A stretch of 6,382 nt of DNA from an uncultured Actinomycetes bacterium (GTDB taxonomy: Bacteria > Actinomycetota > Thermoleophilia > Gaiellales > F1-60-MAGs149). Positions 1 through 5,978 of the stretch are shown one piece after another. Location of the stretch: positions 1 to 6,382 of the forward strand of contig CAINDT010000326.1 of assembly GCA_903847495.1 (NCBI GenBank). Reading direction: 5' to 3'. Made by a program: the position numbers and the translations under genes. Numbering within the stretch: the first letter of the stretch is position 1; each line of letters begins with the position of its first letter. The notes beneath the pieces were generated by a model that was not told the DNA's origin, ran no database searches, and saw only the letters and a list, made by a program, of their open reading frames with translations.

Positions 1-1433
1 ACGAGCGTCCACAGCCACAGCGCCGGCGCGGCGATCAGCACCGAGGCGGGGCTGCCGGCCAAGAGCAGCGCGGCGGCGATCAGGCCGATCGCGGGCGCGG
101 CGATCAGCGGCATCGGCGCGGCGCGGCGACGACGGATCAGGAGATAGACGGCGAGGGCGAAGACGAGCAGCGCGGCGGCGACGACGAGGGCGACCGTCGG
201 CCACCCGGCCCGCGGCCAGTTCGAGCCCGGTGGCGTATCGATGCCGCCCAGCGCGTTGGCGCCGCGCGCGATCAGCACCGTCACGATGCCGGGGATCGCG
301 CCGACGACGGCGACCGTCAGCGCGGCGCTCCACCCGGCGCGCGAGGGACTGCCGCCCAGCAGCAGTCGGCGCCCGACGGCGTAGAGCGGTCCGACGAGCA
401 GCGCGATCGCGAGCAGCGCGATCGCGCGGCCGGGAATGACGCGGCCGGAGATGGCGATGTACGCGCCGCTCGGCGGCGATGGCCGCGGCTCGGCGTCGAG
501 GCGCACCAGCAGCGTGCCGATGGCCGAGCCGACCGCGCCGAGGCGCGTGTCGTCGATCGCCTCCGTCCCCACCCCGCCGTCGCCGTTGCCGAGCTGGATC
601 GCGGCGACGCCGGCGTCGAGGAACGGGACCTGCGCACCCGACGGCTCGACCGGTGCGATCAGATCGAGCACCTGCAGCACCGGACTCTCGGGCGCCGCGG
701 CACCGGCGGCCGGCTGCGCGTTGAGTGACTCCTCAAGGCCCTTGAGCAGCACCTCCGGCGTCCGCACGCCCCCGGTCCCCGCAAACAGGATGGGCAGGGA
801 CCCCGTGGGCCCGCCGATGGCACTGAGCGAGACCACGGCGACCGGACGGAGCCCGTCGGCGCGCAGCGAGAACAGGAGCTGTTCGTTGCCGGCCTGCCCG
901 ACCGTACCGCCGTCGGTCGAGGCGAGCACGAGGCTGCGGGCGCGCTCCACGCCGGAGAGATCCCGCGCGAGCTCGACCAGCGCGGCCGTCCCCGTCGCGT
1001 TGTCGTCAAGGCCGGGCCCCGGCGAGACGTCGTCGCGGTTGGCGATGAGGACGATCGCCTCGTCGGACGAGCCCGGCTCGATCACCCACAGGTTCTCCAT
1101 CCGGACATCACGCCCCAGCGGGCCGGGCGCGCGGAAGACGTCGCGGTGCACCGGCTCACCGCTGGCCTCGGCCAGCGAGCCCGCGATCTGATCGGCGGCC
1201 TGCTGCGCCGTCACCGTCCCCGGCGCCCGATCGGGCGTGCGCTCGGCGAGGCGCCGCGCGTACGCGGCGGCCTGCGGGCCGTCGAAACTGGGTGCCACGG
1301 CGATCGTCGCGGACGGCCCGAGCGGCGTGCGCACGCTCACCAGCAGGATCACGAGCGCCAGGAGCGGCGGCGCGATGAAGGCAATGCGCAGCACGCGCCC
1401 AGCGCGATCGCGGGGCCGTGCAGCCGTTTGCAT
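1..1433 (-). CDS. M28-like membrane protein, probable pseudo-peptidase (3' end outside window)
   Basis: The reverse strand is open from ATG at 1433 to the left edge, giving 477 codons without a stop. Residues 13-33 form an N-terminal membrane anchor. Residues about 50-315 resemble a peptidase M28 domain: the PGPGLDDNATGTAALVELA stretch (138-156) matches the M28 metal-bridging Asp loop, and PFLDAGVAAIQL (270-281) matches the late PFxxaGiPaixL strand. Several hydrophobic segments follow (about 335-353, 367-389, 411-433, 441-459, 463 onward). Most M28 metal/catalytic positions are changed: the AHxD His is Asn132, the DGEE pair is Gly176-Thr177, the NLDMIG Asp is Ser204, and the SDH His is about Gln268. 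Only Asp134 and Asp143/144 remain, so zinc-dependent proteolysis looks unlikely; a binding or structural envelope role is an inference. The start is uncertain: an in-frame GTG at 1454 would add seven residues, and neither start has a strong ribosome binding site. The gene is divergent from the response regulator gene. Confidence 0.82.
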   Translation of the reverse strand, partial: MQTAARPRDRAGRVLRIAFIAPPLLALVILLVSVRTPLGPSATIAVAPSFDGPQAAAYARRLAERTPDRAPGTVTAQQAADQIAGSLAEASGEPVHRDVFRAPGPLGRDVRMENLWVIEPGSSDEAIVLIANRDDVSPGPGLDDNATGTAALVELARDLSGVERARSLVLASTDGGTVGQAGNEQLLFSLRADGLRPVAVVSLSAIGGPTGSLPILFAGTGGVRTPEVLLKGLEESLNAQPAAGAAAPESPVLQVLDLIAPVEPSGAQVPFLDAGVAAIQLGNGDGGVGTEAIDDTRLGAVGSAIGTLLVRLDAEPRPSPPSGAYIAISGRVIPGRAIALLAIALLVGPLYAVGRRLLLGGSPSRAGWSAALTVAVVGAIPGIVTVLIARGANALGGIDTPPGSNWPRAGWPTVALVVAAALLVFALAVYLLIRRRRAAPMPLIAAPAIGLIAAALLLAGSPASVLIAAPALWLWTL

Positions 1434-1464
1434 GCTGGCGCGCTGGCGGTCCACAGGCCTGCTG

Positions 1465-1470
1465 ACGGTA
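1465..1470 (-). promoter_or_regulatory. Possible -10 box for the divergent M28-like gene
   Basis: On the minus strand this reads TACCGT, a TAnnnT match. It lies 10 bases before an in-frame GTG (1454) and 31 bases before the ATG (1433). It overlaps the plus-strand TAGCAT box by two bases. No convincing -35 is visible, so this is weak and rests only on the hexamer and its position. Confidence 0.25.
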
Positions 1471-1474
1471 GCAT
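1469..1474 (+). promoter_or_regulatory. -10 box (TAGCAT) of the two-component operon, predicted leaderless start
   Basis: TAGCAT is followed by six bases and then GTG at 1481, so the usual transcription start would fall on the start codon itself. The GAGG at 1476-1479 sits one base from the GTG, too close to work as a normal ribosome binding site. No clear -35 hexamer is seen. The same TAnnnT-N6-start geometry recurs at 3641 and 5967 in this window, which raises confidence. Confidence 0.6.
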
Positions 1475-1480
1475 TGAGGC

Positions 1481-2191
1481 GTGCAGACGCAGCCCGTGGT
1501 GCTGATCATCGACGACGAGGAGTCGCTTCAGGAGCTGCTGCTCCACGCGCTCGAGCGCGACGGCTACCGCGTGGTCGTCGCCGGGTCATGCGCCGCCGGC
1601 CTCGCGGCGTTCCACGGCGAGACGCCCGACGCGGTGCTGCTCGACGTGATGCTGCCCGATGGCTCCGGCCACGACGTCTGCAAGGAGATCCGCATCTCCT
1701 CGACGGTGCCGATCATCATGCTCACCGCGCTCGACGACGAAGTCGACAAGGTGATCGGCCTCGAGCTCGGTGCCGACGACTACATCACCAAGCCCTTCGG
1801 CATGCGTGAGCTCCGCTCGCGCGTCAAGGCGATCCTGCGCCGTGCGGCCATGACGGCGCCCGCCGCAGAGGCCGACGCGCCCACCGCGGAGGAGCGCATC
1901 GAGCGCGCTGGCGTGATCGTCGACCGCGTCCGCCACACCACGGCAGTCGATGGCACGGTCGTCGATCTCACCTACGTGGAGTTCGAGATCCTGTCCACGC
2001 TGATCCTCAGCCCCGGTCGGGTGTTCAGCCGCAACCAGCTGCTCGACGCCGTCTGGGGCTCGTCCGACTTCCGCGAGCCGCGCACCGTCGACGTCCACGT
2101 GCGCCACCTGCGCGAGAAGATCGAGCAGGACCCGGCGAACCCGACCCGCATCCAGACCGTGCGCGGCGTCGGCTACCGCTTCGAGGGCTAG
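1481..2191 (+). CDS. OmpR/PhoB-family response regulator
   Basis: A 236-residue DNA-binding response regulator, partner of the histidine kinase that follows. The receiver domain spans about 6-121: acidic pair Asp11-Asp12, phospho-acceptor Asp55 in LLDVMLPDGSG, Thr82 in MLTA, and Lys104 in ITKPF. An Ala/Glu-rich linker (about 122-140) leads to a winged-helix effector domain (about 142-235) with the typical LTYVEFEIL, VFSRNQLLDAVWG, RTVDVHVRHLREKIE and the terminal RGVGYRFEG. Length and motif order are normal for the OmpR/PhoB class, so phosphorylation at Asp55 should drive dimeric binding to direct-repeat operators. GTG 1481 is chosen because the receiver begins immediately after it and a -10 box lies exactly six bases upstream. 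Upstream continuation would run into the divergent promoter region. The stop is 3 nt before the kinase gene. Target genes cannot be read from the sequence; the specific subfamily is not recognised. Confidence 0.95.
   Translation: MQTQPVVLIIDDEESLQELLLHALERDGYRVVVAGSCAAGLAAFHGETPDAVLLDVMLPDGSGHDVCKEIRISSTVPIIMLTALDDEVDKVIGLELGADDYITKPFGMRELRSRVKAILRRAAMTAPAAEADAPTAEERIERAGVIVDRVRHTTAVDGTVVDLTYVEFEILSTLILSPGRVFSRNQLLDAVWGSSDFREPRTVDVHVRHLREKIEQDPANPTRIQTVRGVGYRFEG
2183..2187 (+). promoter_or_regulatory. Shine-Dalgarno sequence for the histidine kinase gene
   Basis: GAGGG lies inside the last codons of the response regulator gene, seven bases before GTG 2195. It supports that GTG as the start and translation of both genes from one mRNA. 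Confidence 0.6.
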
Positions 2192-2194
2192 TCC

Positions 2195-3607
2195 GTGGAC
2201 TGGCTCGTCGATCGCGTCTTCCCGTTCCGGCGGCTGACGGTCTGGCTCGGGCTGCTGCTGCTGATCGTGATCGTGCTGGCGCTGGCCCTGACGGCGCTGC
2301 TCGTGCTGCCGAAGCTCGATGAGAGCCTGGTCAACAACCGCGTCGACACCGTCGCACGCGCGGCGACGCAGAGCGCACCCACGTTCCAGCTGAACTTCCA
2401 GAACGCGCTGACCGGCACCGCCGGCACGCCGGATACCGACGCCGTCACGGCCGCATACGGGCAGCTGACGAATACCGACGCGGCGGTGTACCAGGCGATG
2501 AGCGGAACCGAGCTCGTTCCCGTCACTGCCATGGCGCCGCAGCAGCCGAGTCCGATCGCACGGGCGGCGGCGACGGGCAGCGGTGTGCAGAAGGGCACCG
2601 TAGGCAGCGGCACGAGCCGCCGCGCCGAGGCCGCGTACCCGATGGTGATCGACGGCACGGCCTACGTCGTCGTTCTCGCCTCCAGCCTCGACGACGTCGA
2701 TGCCGCAGTGCGGCTGACGATCCGCCGCAGCCTGCTCGGCGCGCTGATCGCGGTGCCGCTGGCCGTGAGCATCGGCGTGCTCGCAGCAGCGCTCCTGACT
2801 CGCCGCCTGCGCCGTCTCGAGCGGTCGGCCCGGCAGATCAGCGCCGGGCGCCTGGACGAACCGATCCTCGACCGCGGCAAGGACGAGATCGGCGATCTCG
2901 CCGTGGCCCTCGACCGCATGCGCGACGAGATCGCCGCGACCGATGCGTCGCGCCGCGCCTTCGTCGCCAACGCCTCGCACGAGTTGCGCACCCCCGTCTT
3001 CGCGCTGTCCGGGTTCCTCGAGCTCCTGATCGACGAGGAGGACGAGACCGTGCGCGCGCAGTTCCTCACCACCATGCAGGACCAGGTCGACCGTCTGACC
3101 AAGCTGGCAACAGACCTGCTCGATCTGTCGCGCCTCGACGCCGGCAAGGTGCCGATGGAGCACGAGCCGATCCAGCTCGCCGCTGTCGCCGAGCGCATCG
3201 GCGGCGACCTCACGCCCATCGCCGCCAAGCGCGGCGCCACCATCGCCGTCGACGCGGCACCCGCCATGGCCGTCGGGGACGAAGCGCGCATCGGTCAGAT
3301 CACGCGCGTGCTGATCGACAACGCCATGCGGCACAACCCTGCCGGCGTCGAGATCCTCATCTCGACCGACCACGGGCCAGGCCTCGCGGCGATCGTGGTG
3401 AGCGACTCCGGTCCCCGGATTCCCGACGAGGAGGTCGCCGCGATCTTCACGCGGTTCTCCCGCGGCACGCGCGCCGGCGAGGGCTCGGGCCTTGGCTTGG
3501 CGATCGCGTCGGAATTGGCTGTCCGCATGGGCGGACGCCTGACGCTCGACCAGACGGGCACGCGCAAGGCGTTCCGCCTCGAGCTCCGCGCCGACGACCC
3601 GGCGTAG
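2195..3607 (+). CDS. Membrane sensor histidine kinase (HAMP-HisKA-HATPase)
   Basis: A 470-residue sensor kinase paired with the preceding regulator. A membrane segment at about 15-38 is followed by an extracytoplasmic region of about 140 residues (39-178) with no domain I recognise, then a second membrane segment (about 179-202) and a HAMP linker (about 203-255, with RLDEPI and DEIGDLAVALDRM). The HisKA H-box is SHELRTPVFALSGF, with phospho-accepting His262. The ATPase domain has the N-box LIDNAMRHN (Asn376), G1 box DSGPRI (404-409), an F-box-like IFTRFSRG and G2 box GSGLGL (430-435). The second G1 glycine, usual in DxGxGI, is Arg408 here (codon CGG). This may alter ATP binding, though the other ATP-binding motifs are intact. 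The GTG start has a ribosome binding site and lies 3 nt after the regulator stop, so the two are an operon. The ligand is unknown. It should autophosphorylate His262 and pass the phosphate to Asp55 of the regulator. Confidence 0.94.
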   Translation: MDWLVDRVFPFRRLTVWLGLLLLIVIVLALALTALLVLPKLDESLVNNRVDTVARAATQSAPTFQLNFQNALTGTAGTPDTDAVTAAYGQLTNTDAAVYQAMSGTELVPVTAMAPQQPSPIARAAATGSGVQKGTVGSGTSRRAEAAYPMVIDGTAYVVVLASSLDDVDAAVRLTIRRSLLGALIAVPLAVSIGVLAAALLTRRLRRLERSARQISAGRLDEPILDRGKDEIGDLAVALDRMRDEIAATDASRRAFVANASHELRTPVFALSGFLELLIDEEDETVRAQFLTTMQDQVDRLTKLATDLLDLSRLDAGKVPMEHEPIQLAAVAERIGGDLTPIAAKRGATIAVDAAPAMAVGDEARIGQITRVLIDNAMRHNPAGVEILISTDHGPGLAAIVVSDSGPRIPDEEVAAIFTRFSRGTRAGEGSGLGLAIASELAVRMGGRLTLDQTGTRKAFRLELRADDPA

Positions 3608-3632
3608 GCGGGGCCGCACTACCGAGCCCCGC
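3608..3632 (+). terminator. GC hairpin after the two-component operon
   Basis: A perfect 7-bp inverted repeat, GCGGGGC (3608-3614) and GCCCCGC (3626-3632), with an 11-nt loop, begins directly after the kinase TAG. There is no T-run, so it is not a classical intrinsic terminator. It may still end or pause transcription, as T-less hairpins are proposed to do in high-GC actinobacteria. It also covers the -35 region of the next promoter, so an operator role is possible. Confidence 0.45.
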
Positions 3633-3640
3633 AGTCGCGC

Positions 3641-3646
3641 TACATT
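3641..3646 (+). promoter_or_regulatory. -10 box (TACATT) of the GT20 gene, predicted leaderless start
   Basis: TACATT is followed by CGTGAC and then ATG at 3653, so transcription would start at the A of the start codon. No Shine-Dalgarno sequence is present in the short stretch upstream. No good -35 is visible; its expected place lies in the loop of the hairpin at 3608-3632. Confidence 0.65.
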
Positions 3647-3652
3647 CGTGAC

Positions 3653-5125
3653 ATGGCACGCGAACGGCATCGGCTCACCGTCGTCTCGAATCGCGGCCCC
3701 ATCCAGTACGCGCGGATGGACGGCGAGCGCGTCGCACTGCGTGGCGGTGGCGGCCTCGTCTCCGCCCTGCGCGGGCTGATCGGCAACCACGATGTGACGT
3801 GGATCGTCTGCGCGATCTCCGAGGAGGACCACCTCGTCGCGGCCGAGCAGAACGGTCGAGCGCTCGAGGAGACCGATGCGATCGGCAACCCGTTCAAGCT
3901 CCACTTCGCCGACCCGGACCCGGCCGACTTCGCGGCGATGTACGGCCACATCGCCAACCCGCTGCTGTGGTTCATCCAGCATGGCCTCTACGCGTCAGGC
4001 GAGGAACCCGTCGTCAGCACCGACATCCGCGAGGCGTGGGCGGGCTACCGCCGCTACAACGCCGCCGTCGCCACGGAGACGGCGATGGAGCGCGACTGCG
4101 ACGCGCTGATGATCCATGACTACCAGTTGTACCTCGTGCCGGCGATGCTGCGCGAGGCGGGAGTCACGTCGCCGATCCTCCACTTCACGCACATCCCCTG
4201 GCCCGCGCCGGAGGCCTGGAAGCAGCTGCCCGTCGATCTGCGCACCGAGCTTCTGCACGGCCTCCTCGGCTCGGACATCGTCGGCTTCCACACCGAGCAT
4301 GACGTGCGGAATTTCCTCGCGACGTGCGCGACGTACCTGCCCGGCGTCGAGGTCGCTGCCGGCGACGCGCGCGTCCGCGTGATCGTCGATCACGAGGCGC
4401 GCGACGTGCACGTGCGGTCGTACCCGATCTCGATCGACCCGGCCGAGCTGCGGGCGCACATGCGCACTCCCGAGATGATCGCGGCCCACACCGAGCTCCT
4501 GCGGACGCGACCAGAGAAGCTGATCCTGCGCGTCGACCGCACCGACCCGTCGAAGAACATCCTGCGCGGTTTCCACGCCTACGGGCGCCTGCTGGATCGG
4601 CGCCCCGACCTGCACGGCCGCGTGCAGCTGCTGTCGCTGCTCGACCCGTCGCGCCTCGCCGTGCCGGTGTACGCCAACTACCTGAAGCGCATCAACGCGA
4701 TCGCCGCCGAGATTAACGAGAAGCACGGTACGGACGGCTGGCTCCCCATCGACGTGCGCATTGGCGATAACTTCCCGGTGGTCGTCGCCGCATACCGCGA
4801 GTACGACGCCCTCCTCGTGAACTCGATTGCAGACGGCATGAACCTGATCTCCAAGGAAGCACCCCTCCTCAACGAGCGCAGCGGCGTCGTCGTGCTCAGC
4901 GAGAACGCCGGTTCGTTCGAGGAACTCGAGCCGTGGGTGCTGGCCGTCGACCCCCTCGACGTCGAGCAGACCGCCGCGCAGCTGGAGCGCGCACTCGAGT
5001 TGCCGCAGCCCGAGCGCGGCGAGCGCGCCGCGGCGATCCGCGCGTTCGTCGAGGCGCATGACGTGGCACGCTGGATCGACCTGCAGTTGCTCGATCTCGA
5101 GTTCCTCGCGGAGCCGCGCGCATGA
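3653..5125 (+). CDS. otsA: GT20 glycosyltransferase, trehalose-6-phosphate synthase type
   Basis: A 490-residue cytosolic retaining glycosyltransferase of family GT20, expected to join glucose from a nucleotide sugar to glucose-6-phosphate to give trehalose-6-phosphate. Residues aligning with those known from E. coli OtsA are kept: Arg14 (SNRGP), the GGGGL loop (31-35), Tyr97 and Trp106 (acceptor phosphate side), His155-Asp156 (HDYQL), His180 (HIPWP), Arg296 and Lys301 (VDRTDPSKN), Arg334 (DPSR), and Asp394 and Glu402 (DGMNLISKE). Length is normal to slightly long for the family. The motif VDRTDPSKN replaces the usual VDRLDYSKG, and Ala393 replaces the Arg before DGMNL, marking a divergent branch. 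Related GT20 enzymes make glucosylglycerol phosphate or validoxylamine phosphate, so the donor and acceptor are not certain. No OtsB-type phosphatase is in the window. The gene has its own predicted leaderless promoter and overlaps the next gene by ATGA. ATG 3653 is supported by the promoter spacing and by the LTVVSNR strand close behind it. Confidence 0.85.
   Translation: MARERHRLTVVSNRGPIQYARMDGERVALRGGGGLVSALRGLIGNHDVTWIVCAISEEDHLVAAEQNGRALEETDAIGNPFKLHFADPDPADFAAMYGHIANPLLWFIQHGLYASGEEPVVSTDIREAWAGYRRYNAAVATETAMERDCDALMIHDYQLYLVPAMLREAGVTSPILHFTHIPWPAPEAWKQLPVDLRTELLHGLLGSDIVGFHTEHDVRNFLATCATYLPGVEVAAGDARVRVIVDHEARDVHVRSYPISIDPAELRAHMRTPEMIAAHTELLRTRPEKLILRVDRTDPSKNILRGFHAYGRLLDRRPDLHGRVQLLSLLDPSRLAVPVYANYLKRINAIAAEINEKHGTDGWLPIDVRIGDNFPVVVAAYREYDALLVNSIADGMNLISKEAPLLNERSGVVVLSENAGSFEELEPWVLAVDPLDVEQTAAQLERALELPQPERGERAAAIRAFVEAHDVARWIDLQLLDLEFLAEPRA
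5110..5113 (+). promoter_or_regulatory. Shine-Dalgarno sequence for the BKACE gene
   Basis: GGAG lies in the last codons of the GT20 gene, eight bases before ATG 5122. It supports that start and translational coupling through the ATGA stop/start overlap. Confidence 0.55.
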
Positions 5126-5949
5126 GCGACCCGATCCTGATCGTCGCCGCACTCAACGGCACACGCAGTGCCGAGGAGTGCCCGAAGCTGCCGCTCAAGC
5201 CGCAGGACCTGGCCGCCGAGGCGAAGCGCTCGGTCGAGGCGGGCGCCGGCATGGTGCACGTCCACGCCCGCAAGGCCGATGGCTCGCCCAGCTTCGACTT
5301 CGTGATCGATGACATCGTCGCCGCTATCCGCGGCGCCGTCGACGTCCCGATCTCGATCTCCACGCAGCGTGCGCGCCAGACCTCGCTCGGCACGGTCACG
5401 GCGCTGTTCGGCGTGCTTCGCGACCTGCCCGACGTCGGCGCCGTGCACGTGCGGCCGCCGGAGCCGGACCTGCCTGCGCACCGCGAGGAGGCGCGGCAGA
5501 TCCTCGACGCGCTCGAGGAGGCGAACGTCCGCCCCGCACCTGTCGCCGGGAGTCTCGACGCGATCGGCGATCTGCAGGCGCTGTACCACGATCAGCTGCT
5601 CGGCCGCGCGCCGTTCCTGCTGCTCACGCTCGGCGGCCCCACCTCCGAGTCGTCCGACCTCGCGGCTGGCACGCCGCAGAACGCGCTGCACCTGATCGAA
5701 GCCGCCCACTCGACGCTGTCGGGCATGCCGATCGTGGCGAGCGGCCGCGACGAGTCGAGCCCGATCGTCCAGGCGATCGCCGCCGCCGCAGGCGAGCACA
5801 TCCGCGCCGGCTTCGAGGACGCGGCGACGCTGCCAGATGGCTCGGCAGCGACGTCGAACGCGCAGCTCGTCGAGCACGCCGTCCGGCTCGGCGCCGCGCT
5901 CGGCCGGGCGCCGATGTCGCCCGACGACGCGCGGCGACTCCTGCGCTGA
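5122..5949 (+). CDS. BKACE family beta-keto acid cleavage enzyme (DUF849)
   Basis: A 275-residue cytosolic TIM-barrel protein of the beta-keto acid cleavage enzyme family, whose founder is 3-keto-5-aminohexanoate cleavage enzyme (Kce) of lysine fermentation. The family condenses a beta-keto acid with acetyl-CoA in a retro-Claisen-type exchange giving acetoacetate and a new acyl-CoA. The zinc ligands appear present: His46 and His48 in MVHVHAR, and Glu232 in HIRAGFED. Arg228 and Asp233 fit the catalytic Arg and Asp of Kce, and the barrel start ALNGTR, the PLKPQDLAAEA helix and the C-terminal SNAQLVEHAVRLGAALGR are family-typical. The middle strand AVHVRPPEPDL differs from the usual SLNxGS-like segment, so the substrate is probably not that of Kce and cannot be named. 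Length fits the shorter members. It overlaps the GT20 stop by 4 nt, so the two are almost certainly cotranscribed. A role tied to sugar metabolism is only suggested by this pairing. Confidence 0.85.
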   Translation: MSDPILIVAALNGTRSAEECPKLPLKPQDLAAEAKRSVEAGAGMVHVHARKADGSPSFDFVIDDIVAAIRGAVDVPISISTQRARQTSLGTVTALFGVLRDLPDVGAVHVRPPEPDLPAHREEARQILDALEEANVRPAPVAGSLDAIGDLQALYHDQLLGRAPFLLLTLGGPTSESSDLAAGTPQNALHLIEAAHSTLSGMPIVASGRDESSPIVQAIAAAAGEHIRAGFEDAATLPDGSAATSNAQLVEHAVRLGAALGRAPMSPDDARRLLR

Positions 5950-5978
5950 CCGACCCGTTCGCGCGATACGGTTGGCGC
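5943..5978 (+). repeat. Imperfect inverted repeat spanning BKACE stop and the thioredoxin promoter
   Basis: GCGCTGACC (5943-5951) can pair in RNA with GGTTGGCGC (5970-5978) through nine pairs, two of them G-U, with an 18-nt loop. The loop holds the palindrome TCGCGCGA (5959-5966), immediately before the TACGGT box. There is no T-run. It could be a weak terminator for the upstream unit or an operator, or chance in GC-rich DNA. Confidence 0.3.
5967..5972 (+). promoter_or_regulatory. -10 box (TACGGT) of the TlpA-like gene, predicted leaderless start
   Basis: TACGGT is followed by TGGCGC and then ATG at 5979, the same six-base spacing as at 1469 and 3641. No ribosome binding site is seen. A partial -35-like CTGACC sits at 5946-5951, with a short 15-base spacer. 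Confidence 0.55.

Noticed and set aside
436..1191. A 251-codon plus-strand open frame opposite the M28-like gene
   Set aside because: Ser/Pro/Arg/Thr-rich translation with no domain, whereas the minus strand here reads a continuous membrane protein with M28 landmarks.
1476..1479. GAGG before the response regulator GTG as a ribosome binding site
   Set aside because: It is only one base from the start codon, too close for normal Shine-Dalgarno pairing, and the -10 spacing predicts that it is not in the mRNA.
1586..3982. A 798-codon open frame on the minus strand, antisense to the regulator, kinase and GT20 genes
   Set aside because: It crosses three well-recognised plus-strand genes, its translation is rich in Arg/Asp/Val/His/Gln without any domain, and long antisense frames are expected from strong GC bias at third codon positions.
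3995..5152. A 385-codon minus-strand open frame opposite the GT20 gene
   Set aside because: Low-complexity, domain-free translation antisense to a gene whose catalytic motifs are all in the plus frame.
4678..5877. A 399-codon minus-strand open frame opposite the GT20 and BKACE genes
   Set aside because: It spans the junction of two convincing plus-strand genes and has no recognisable domain; a composition artefact.
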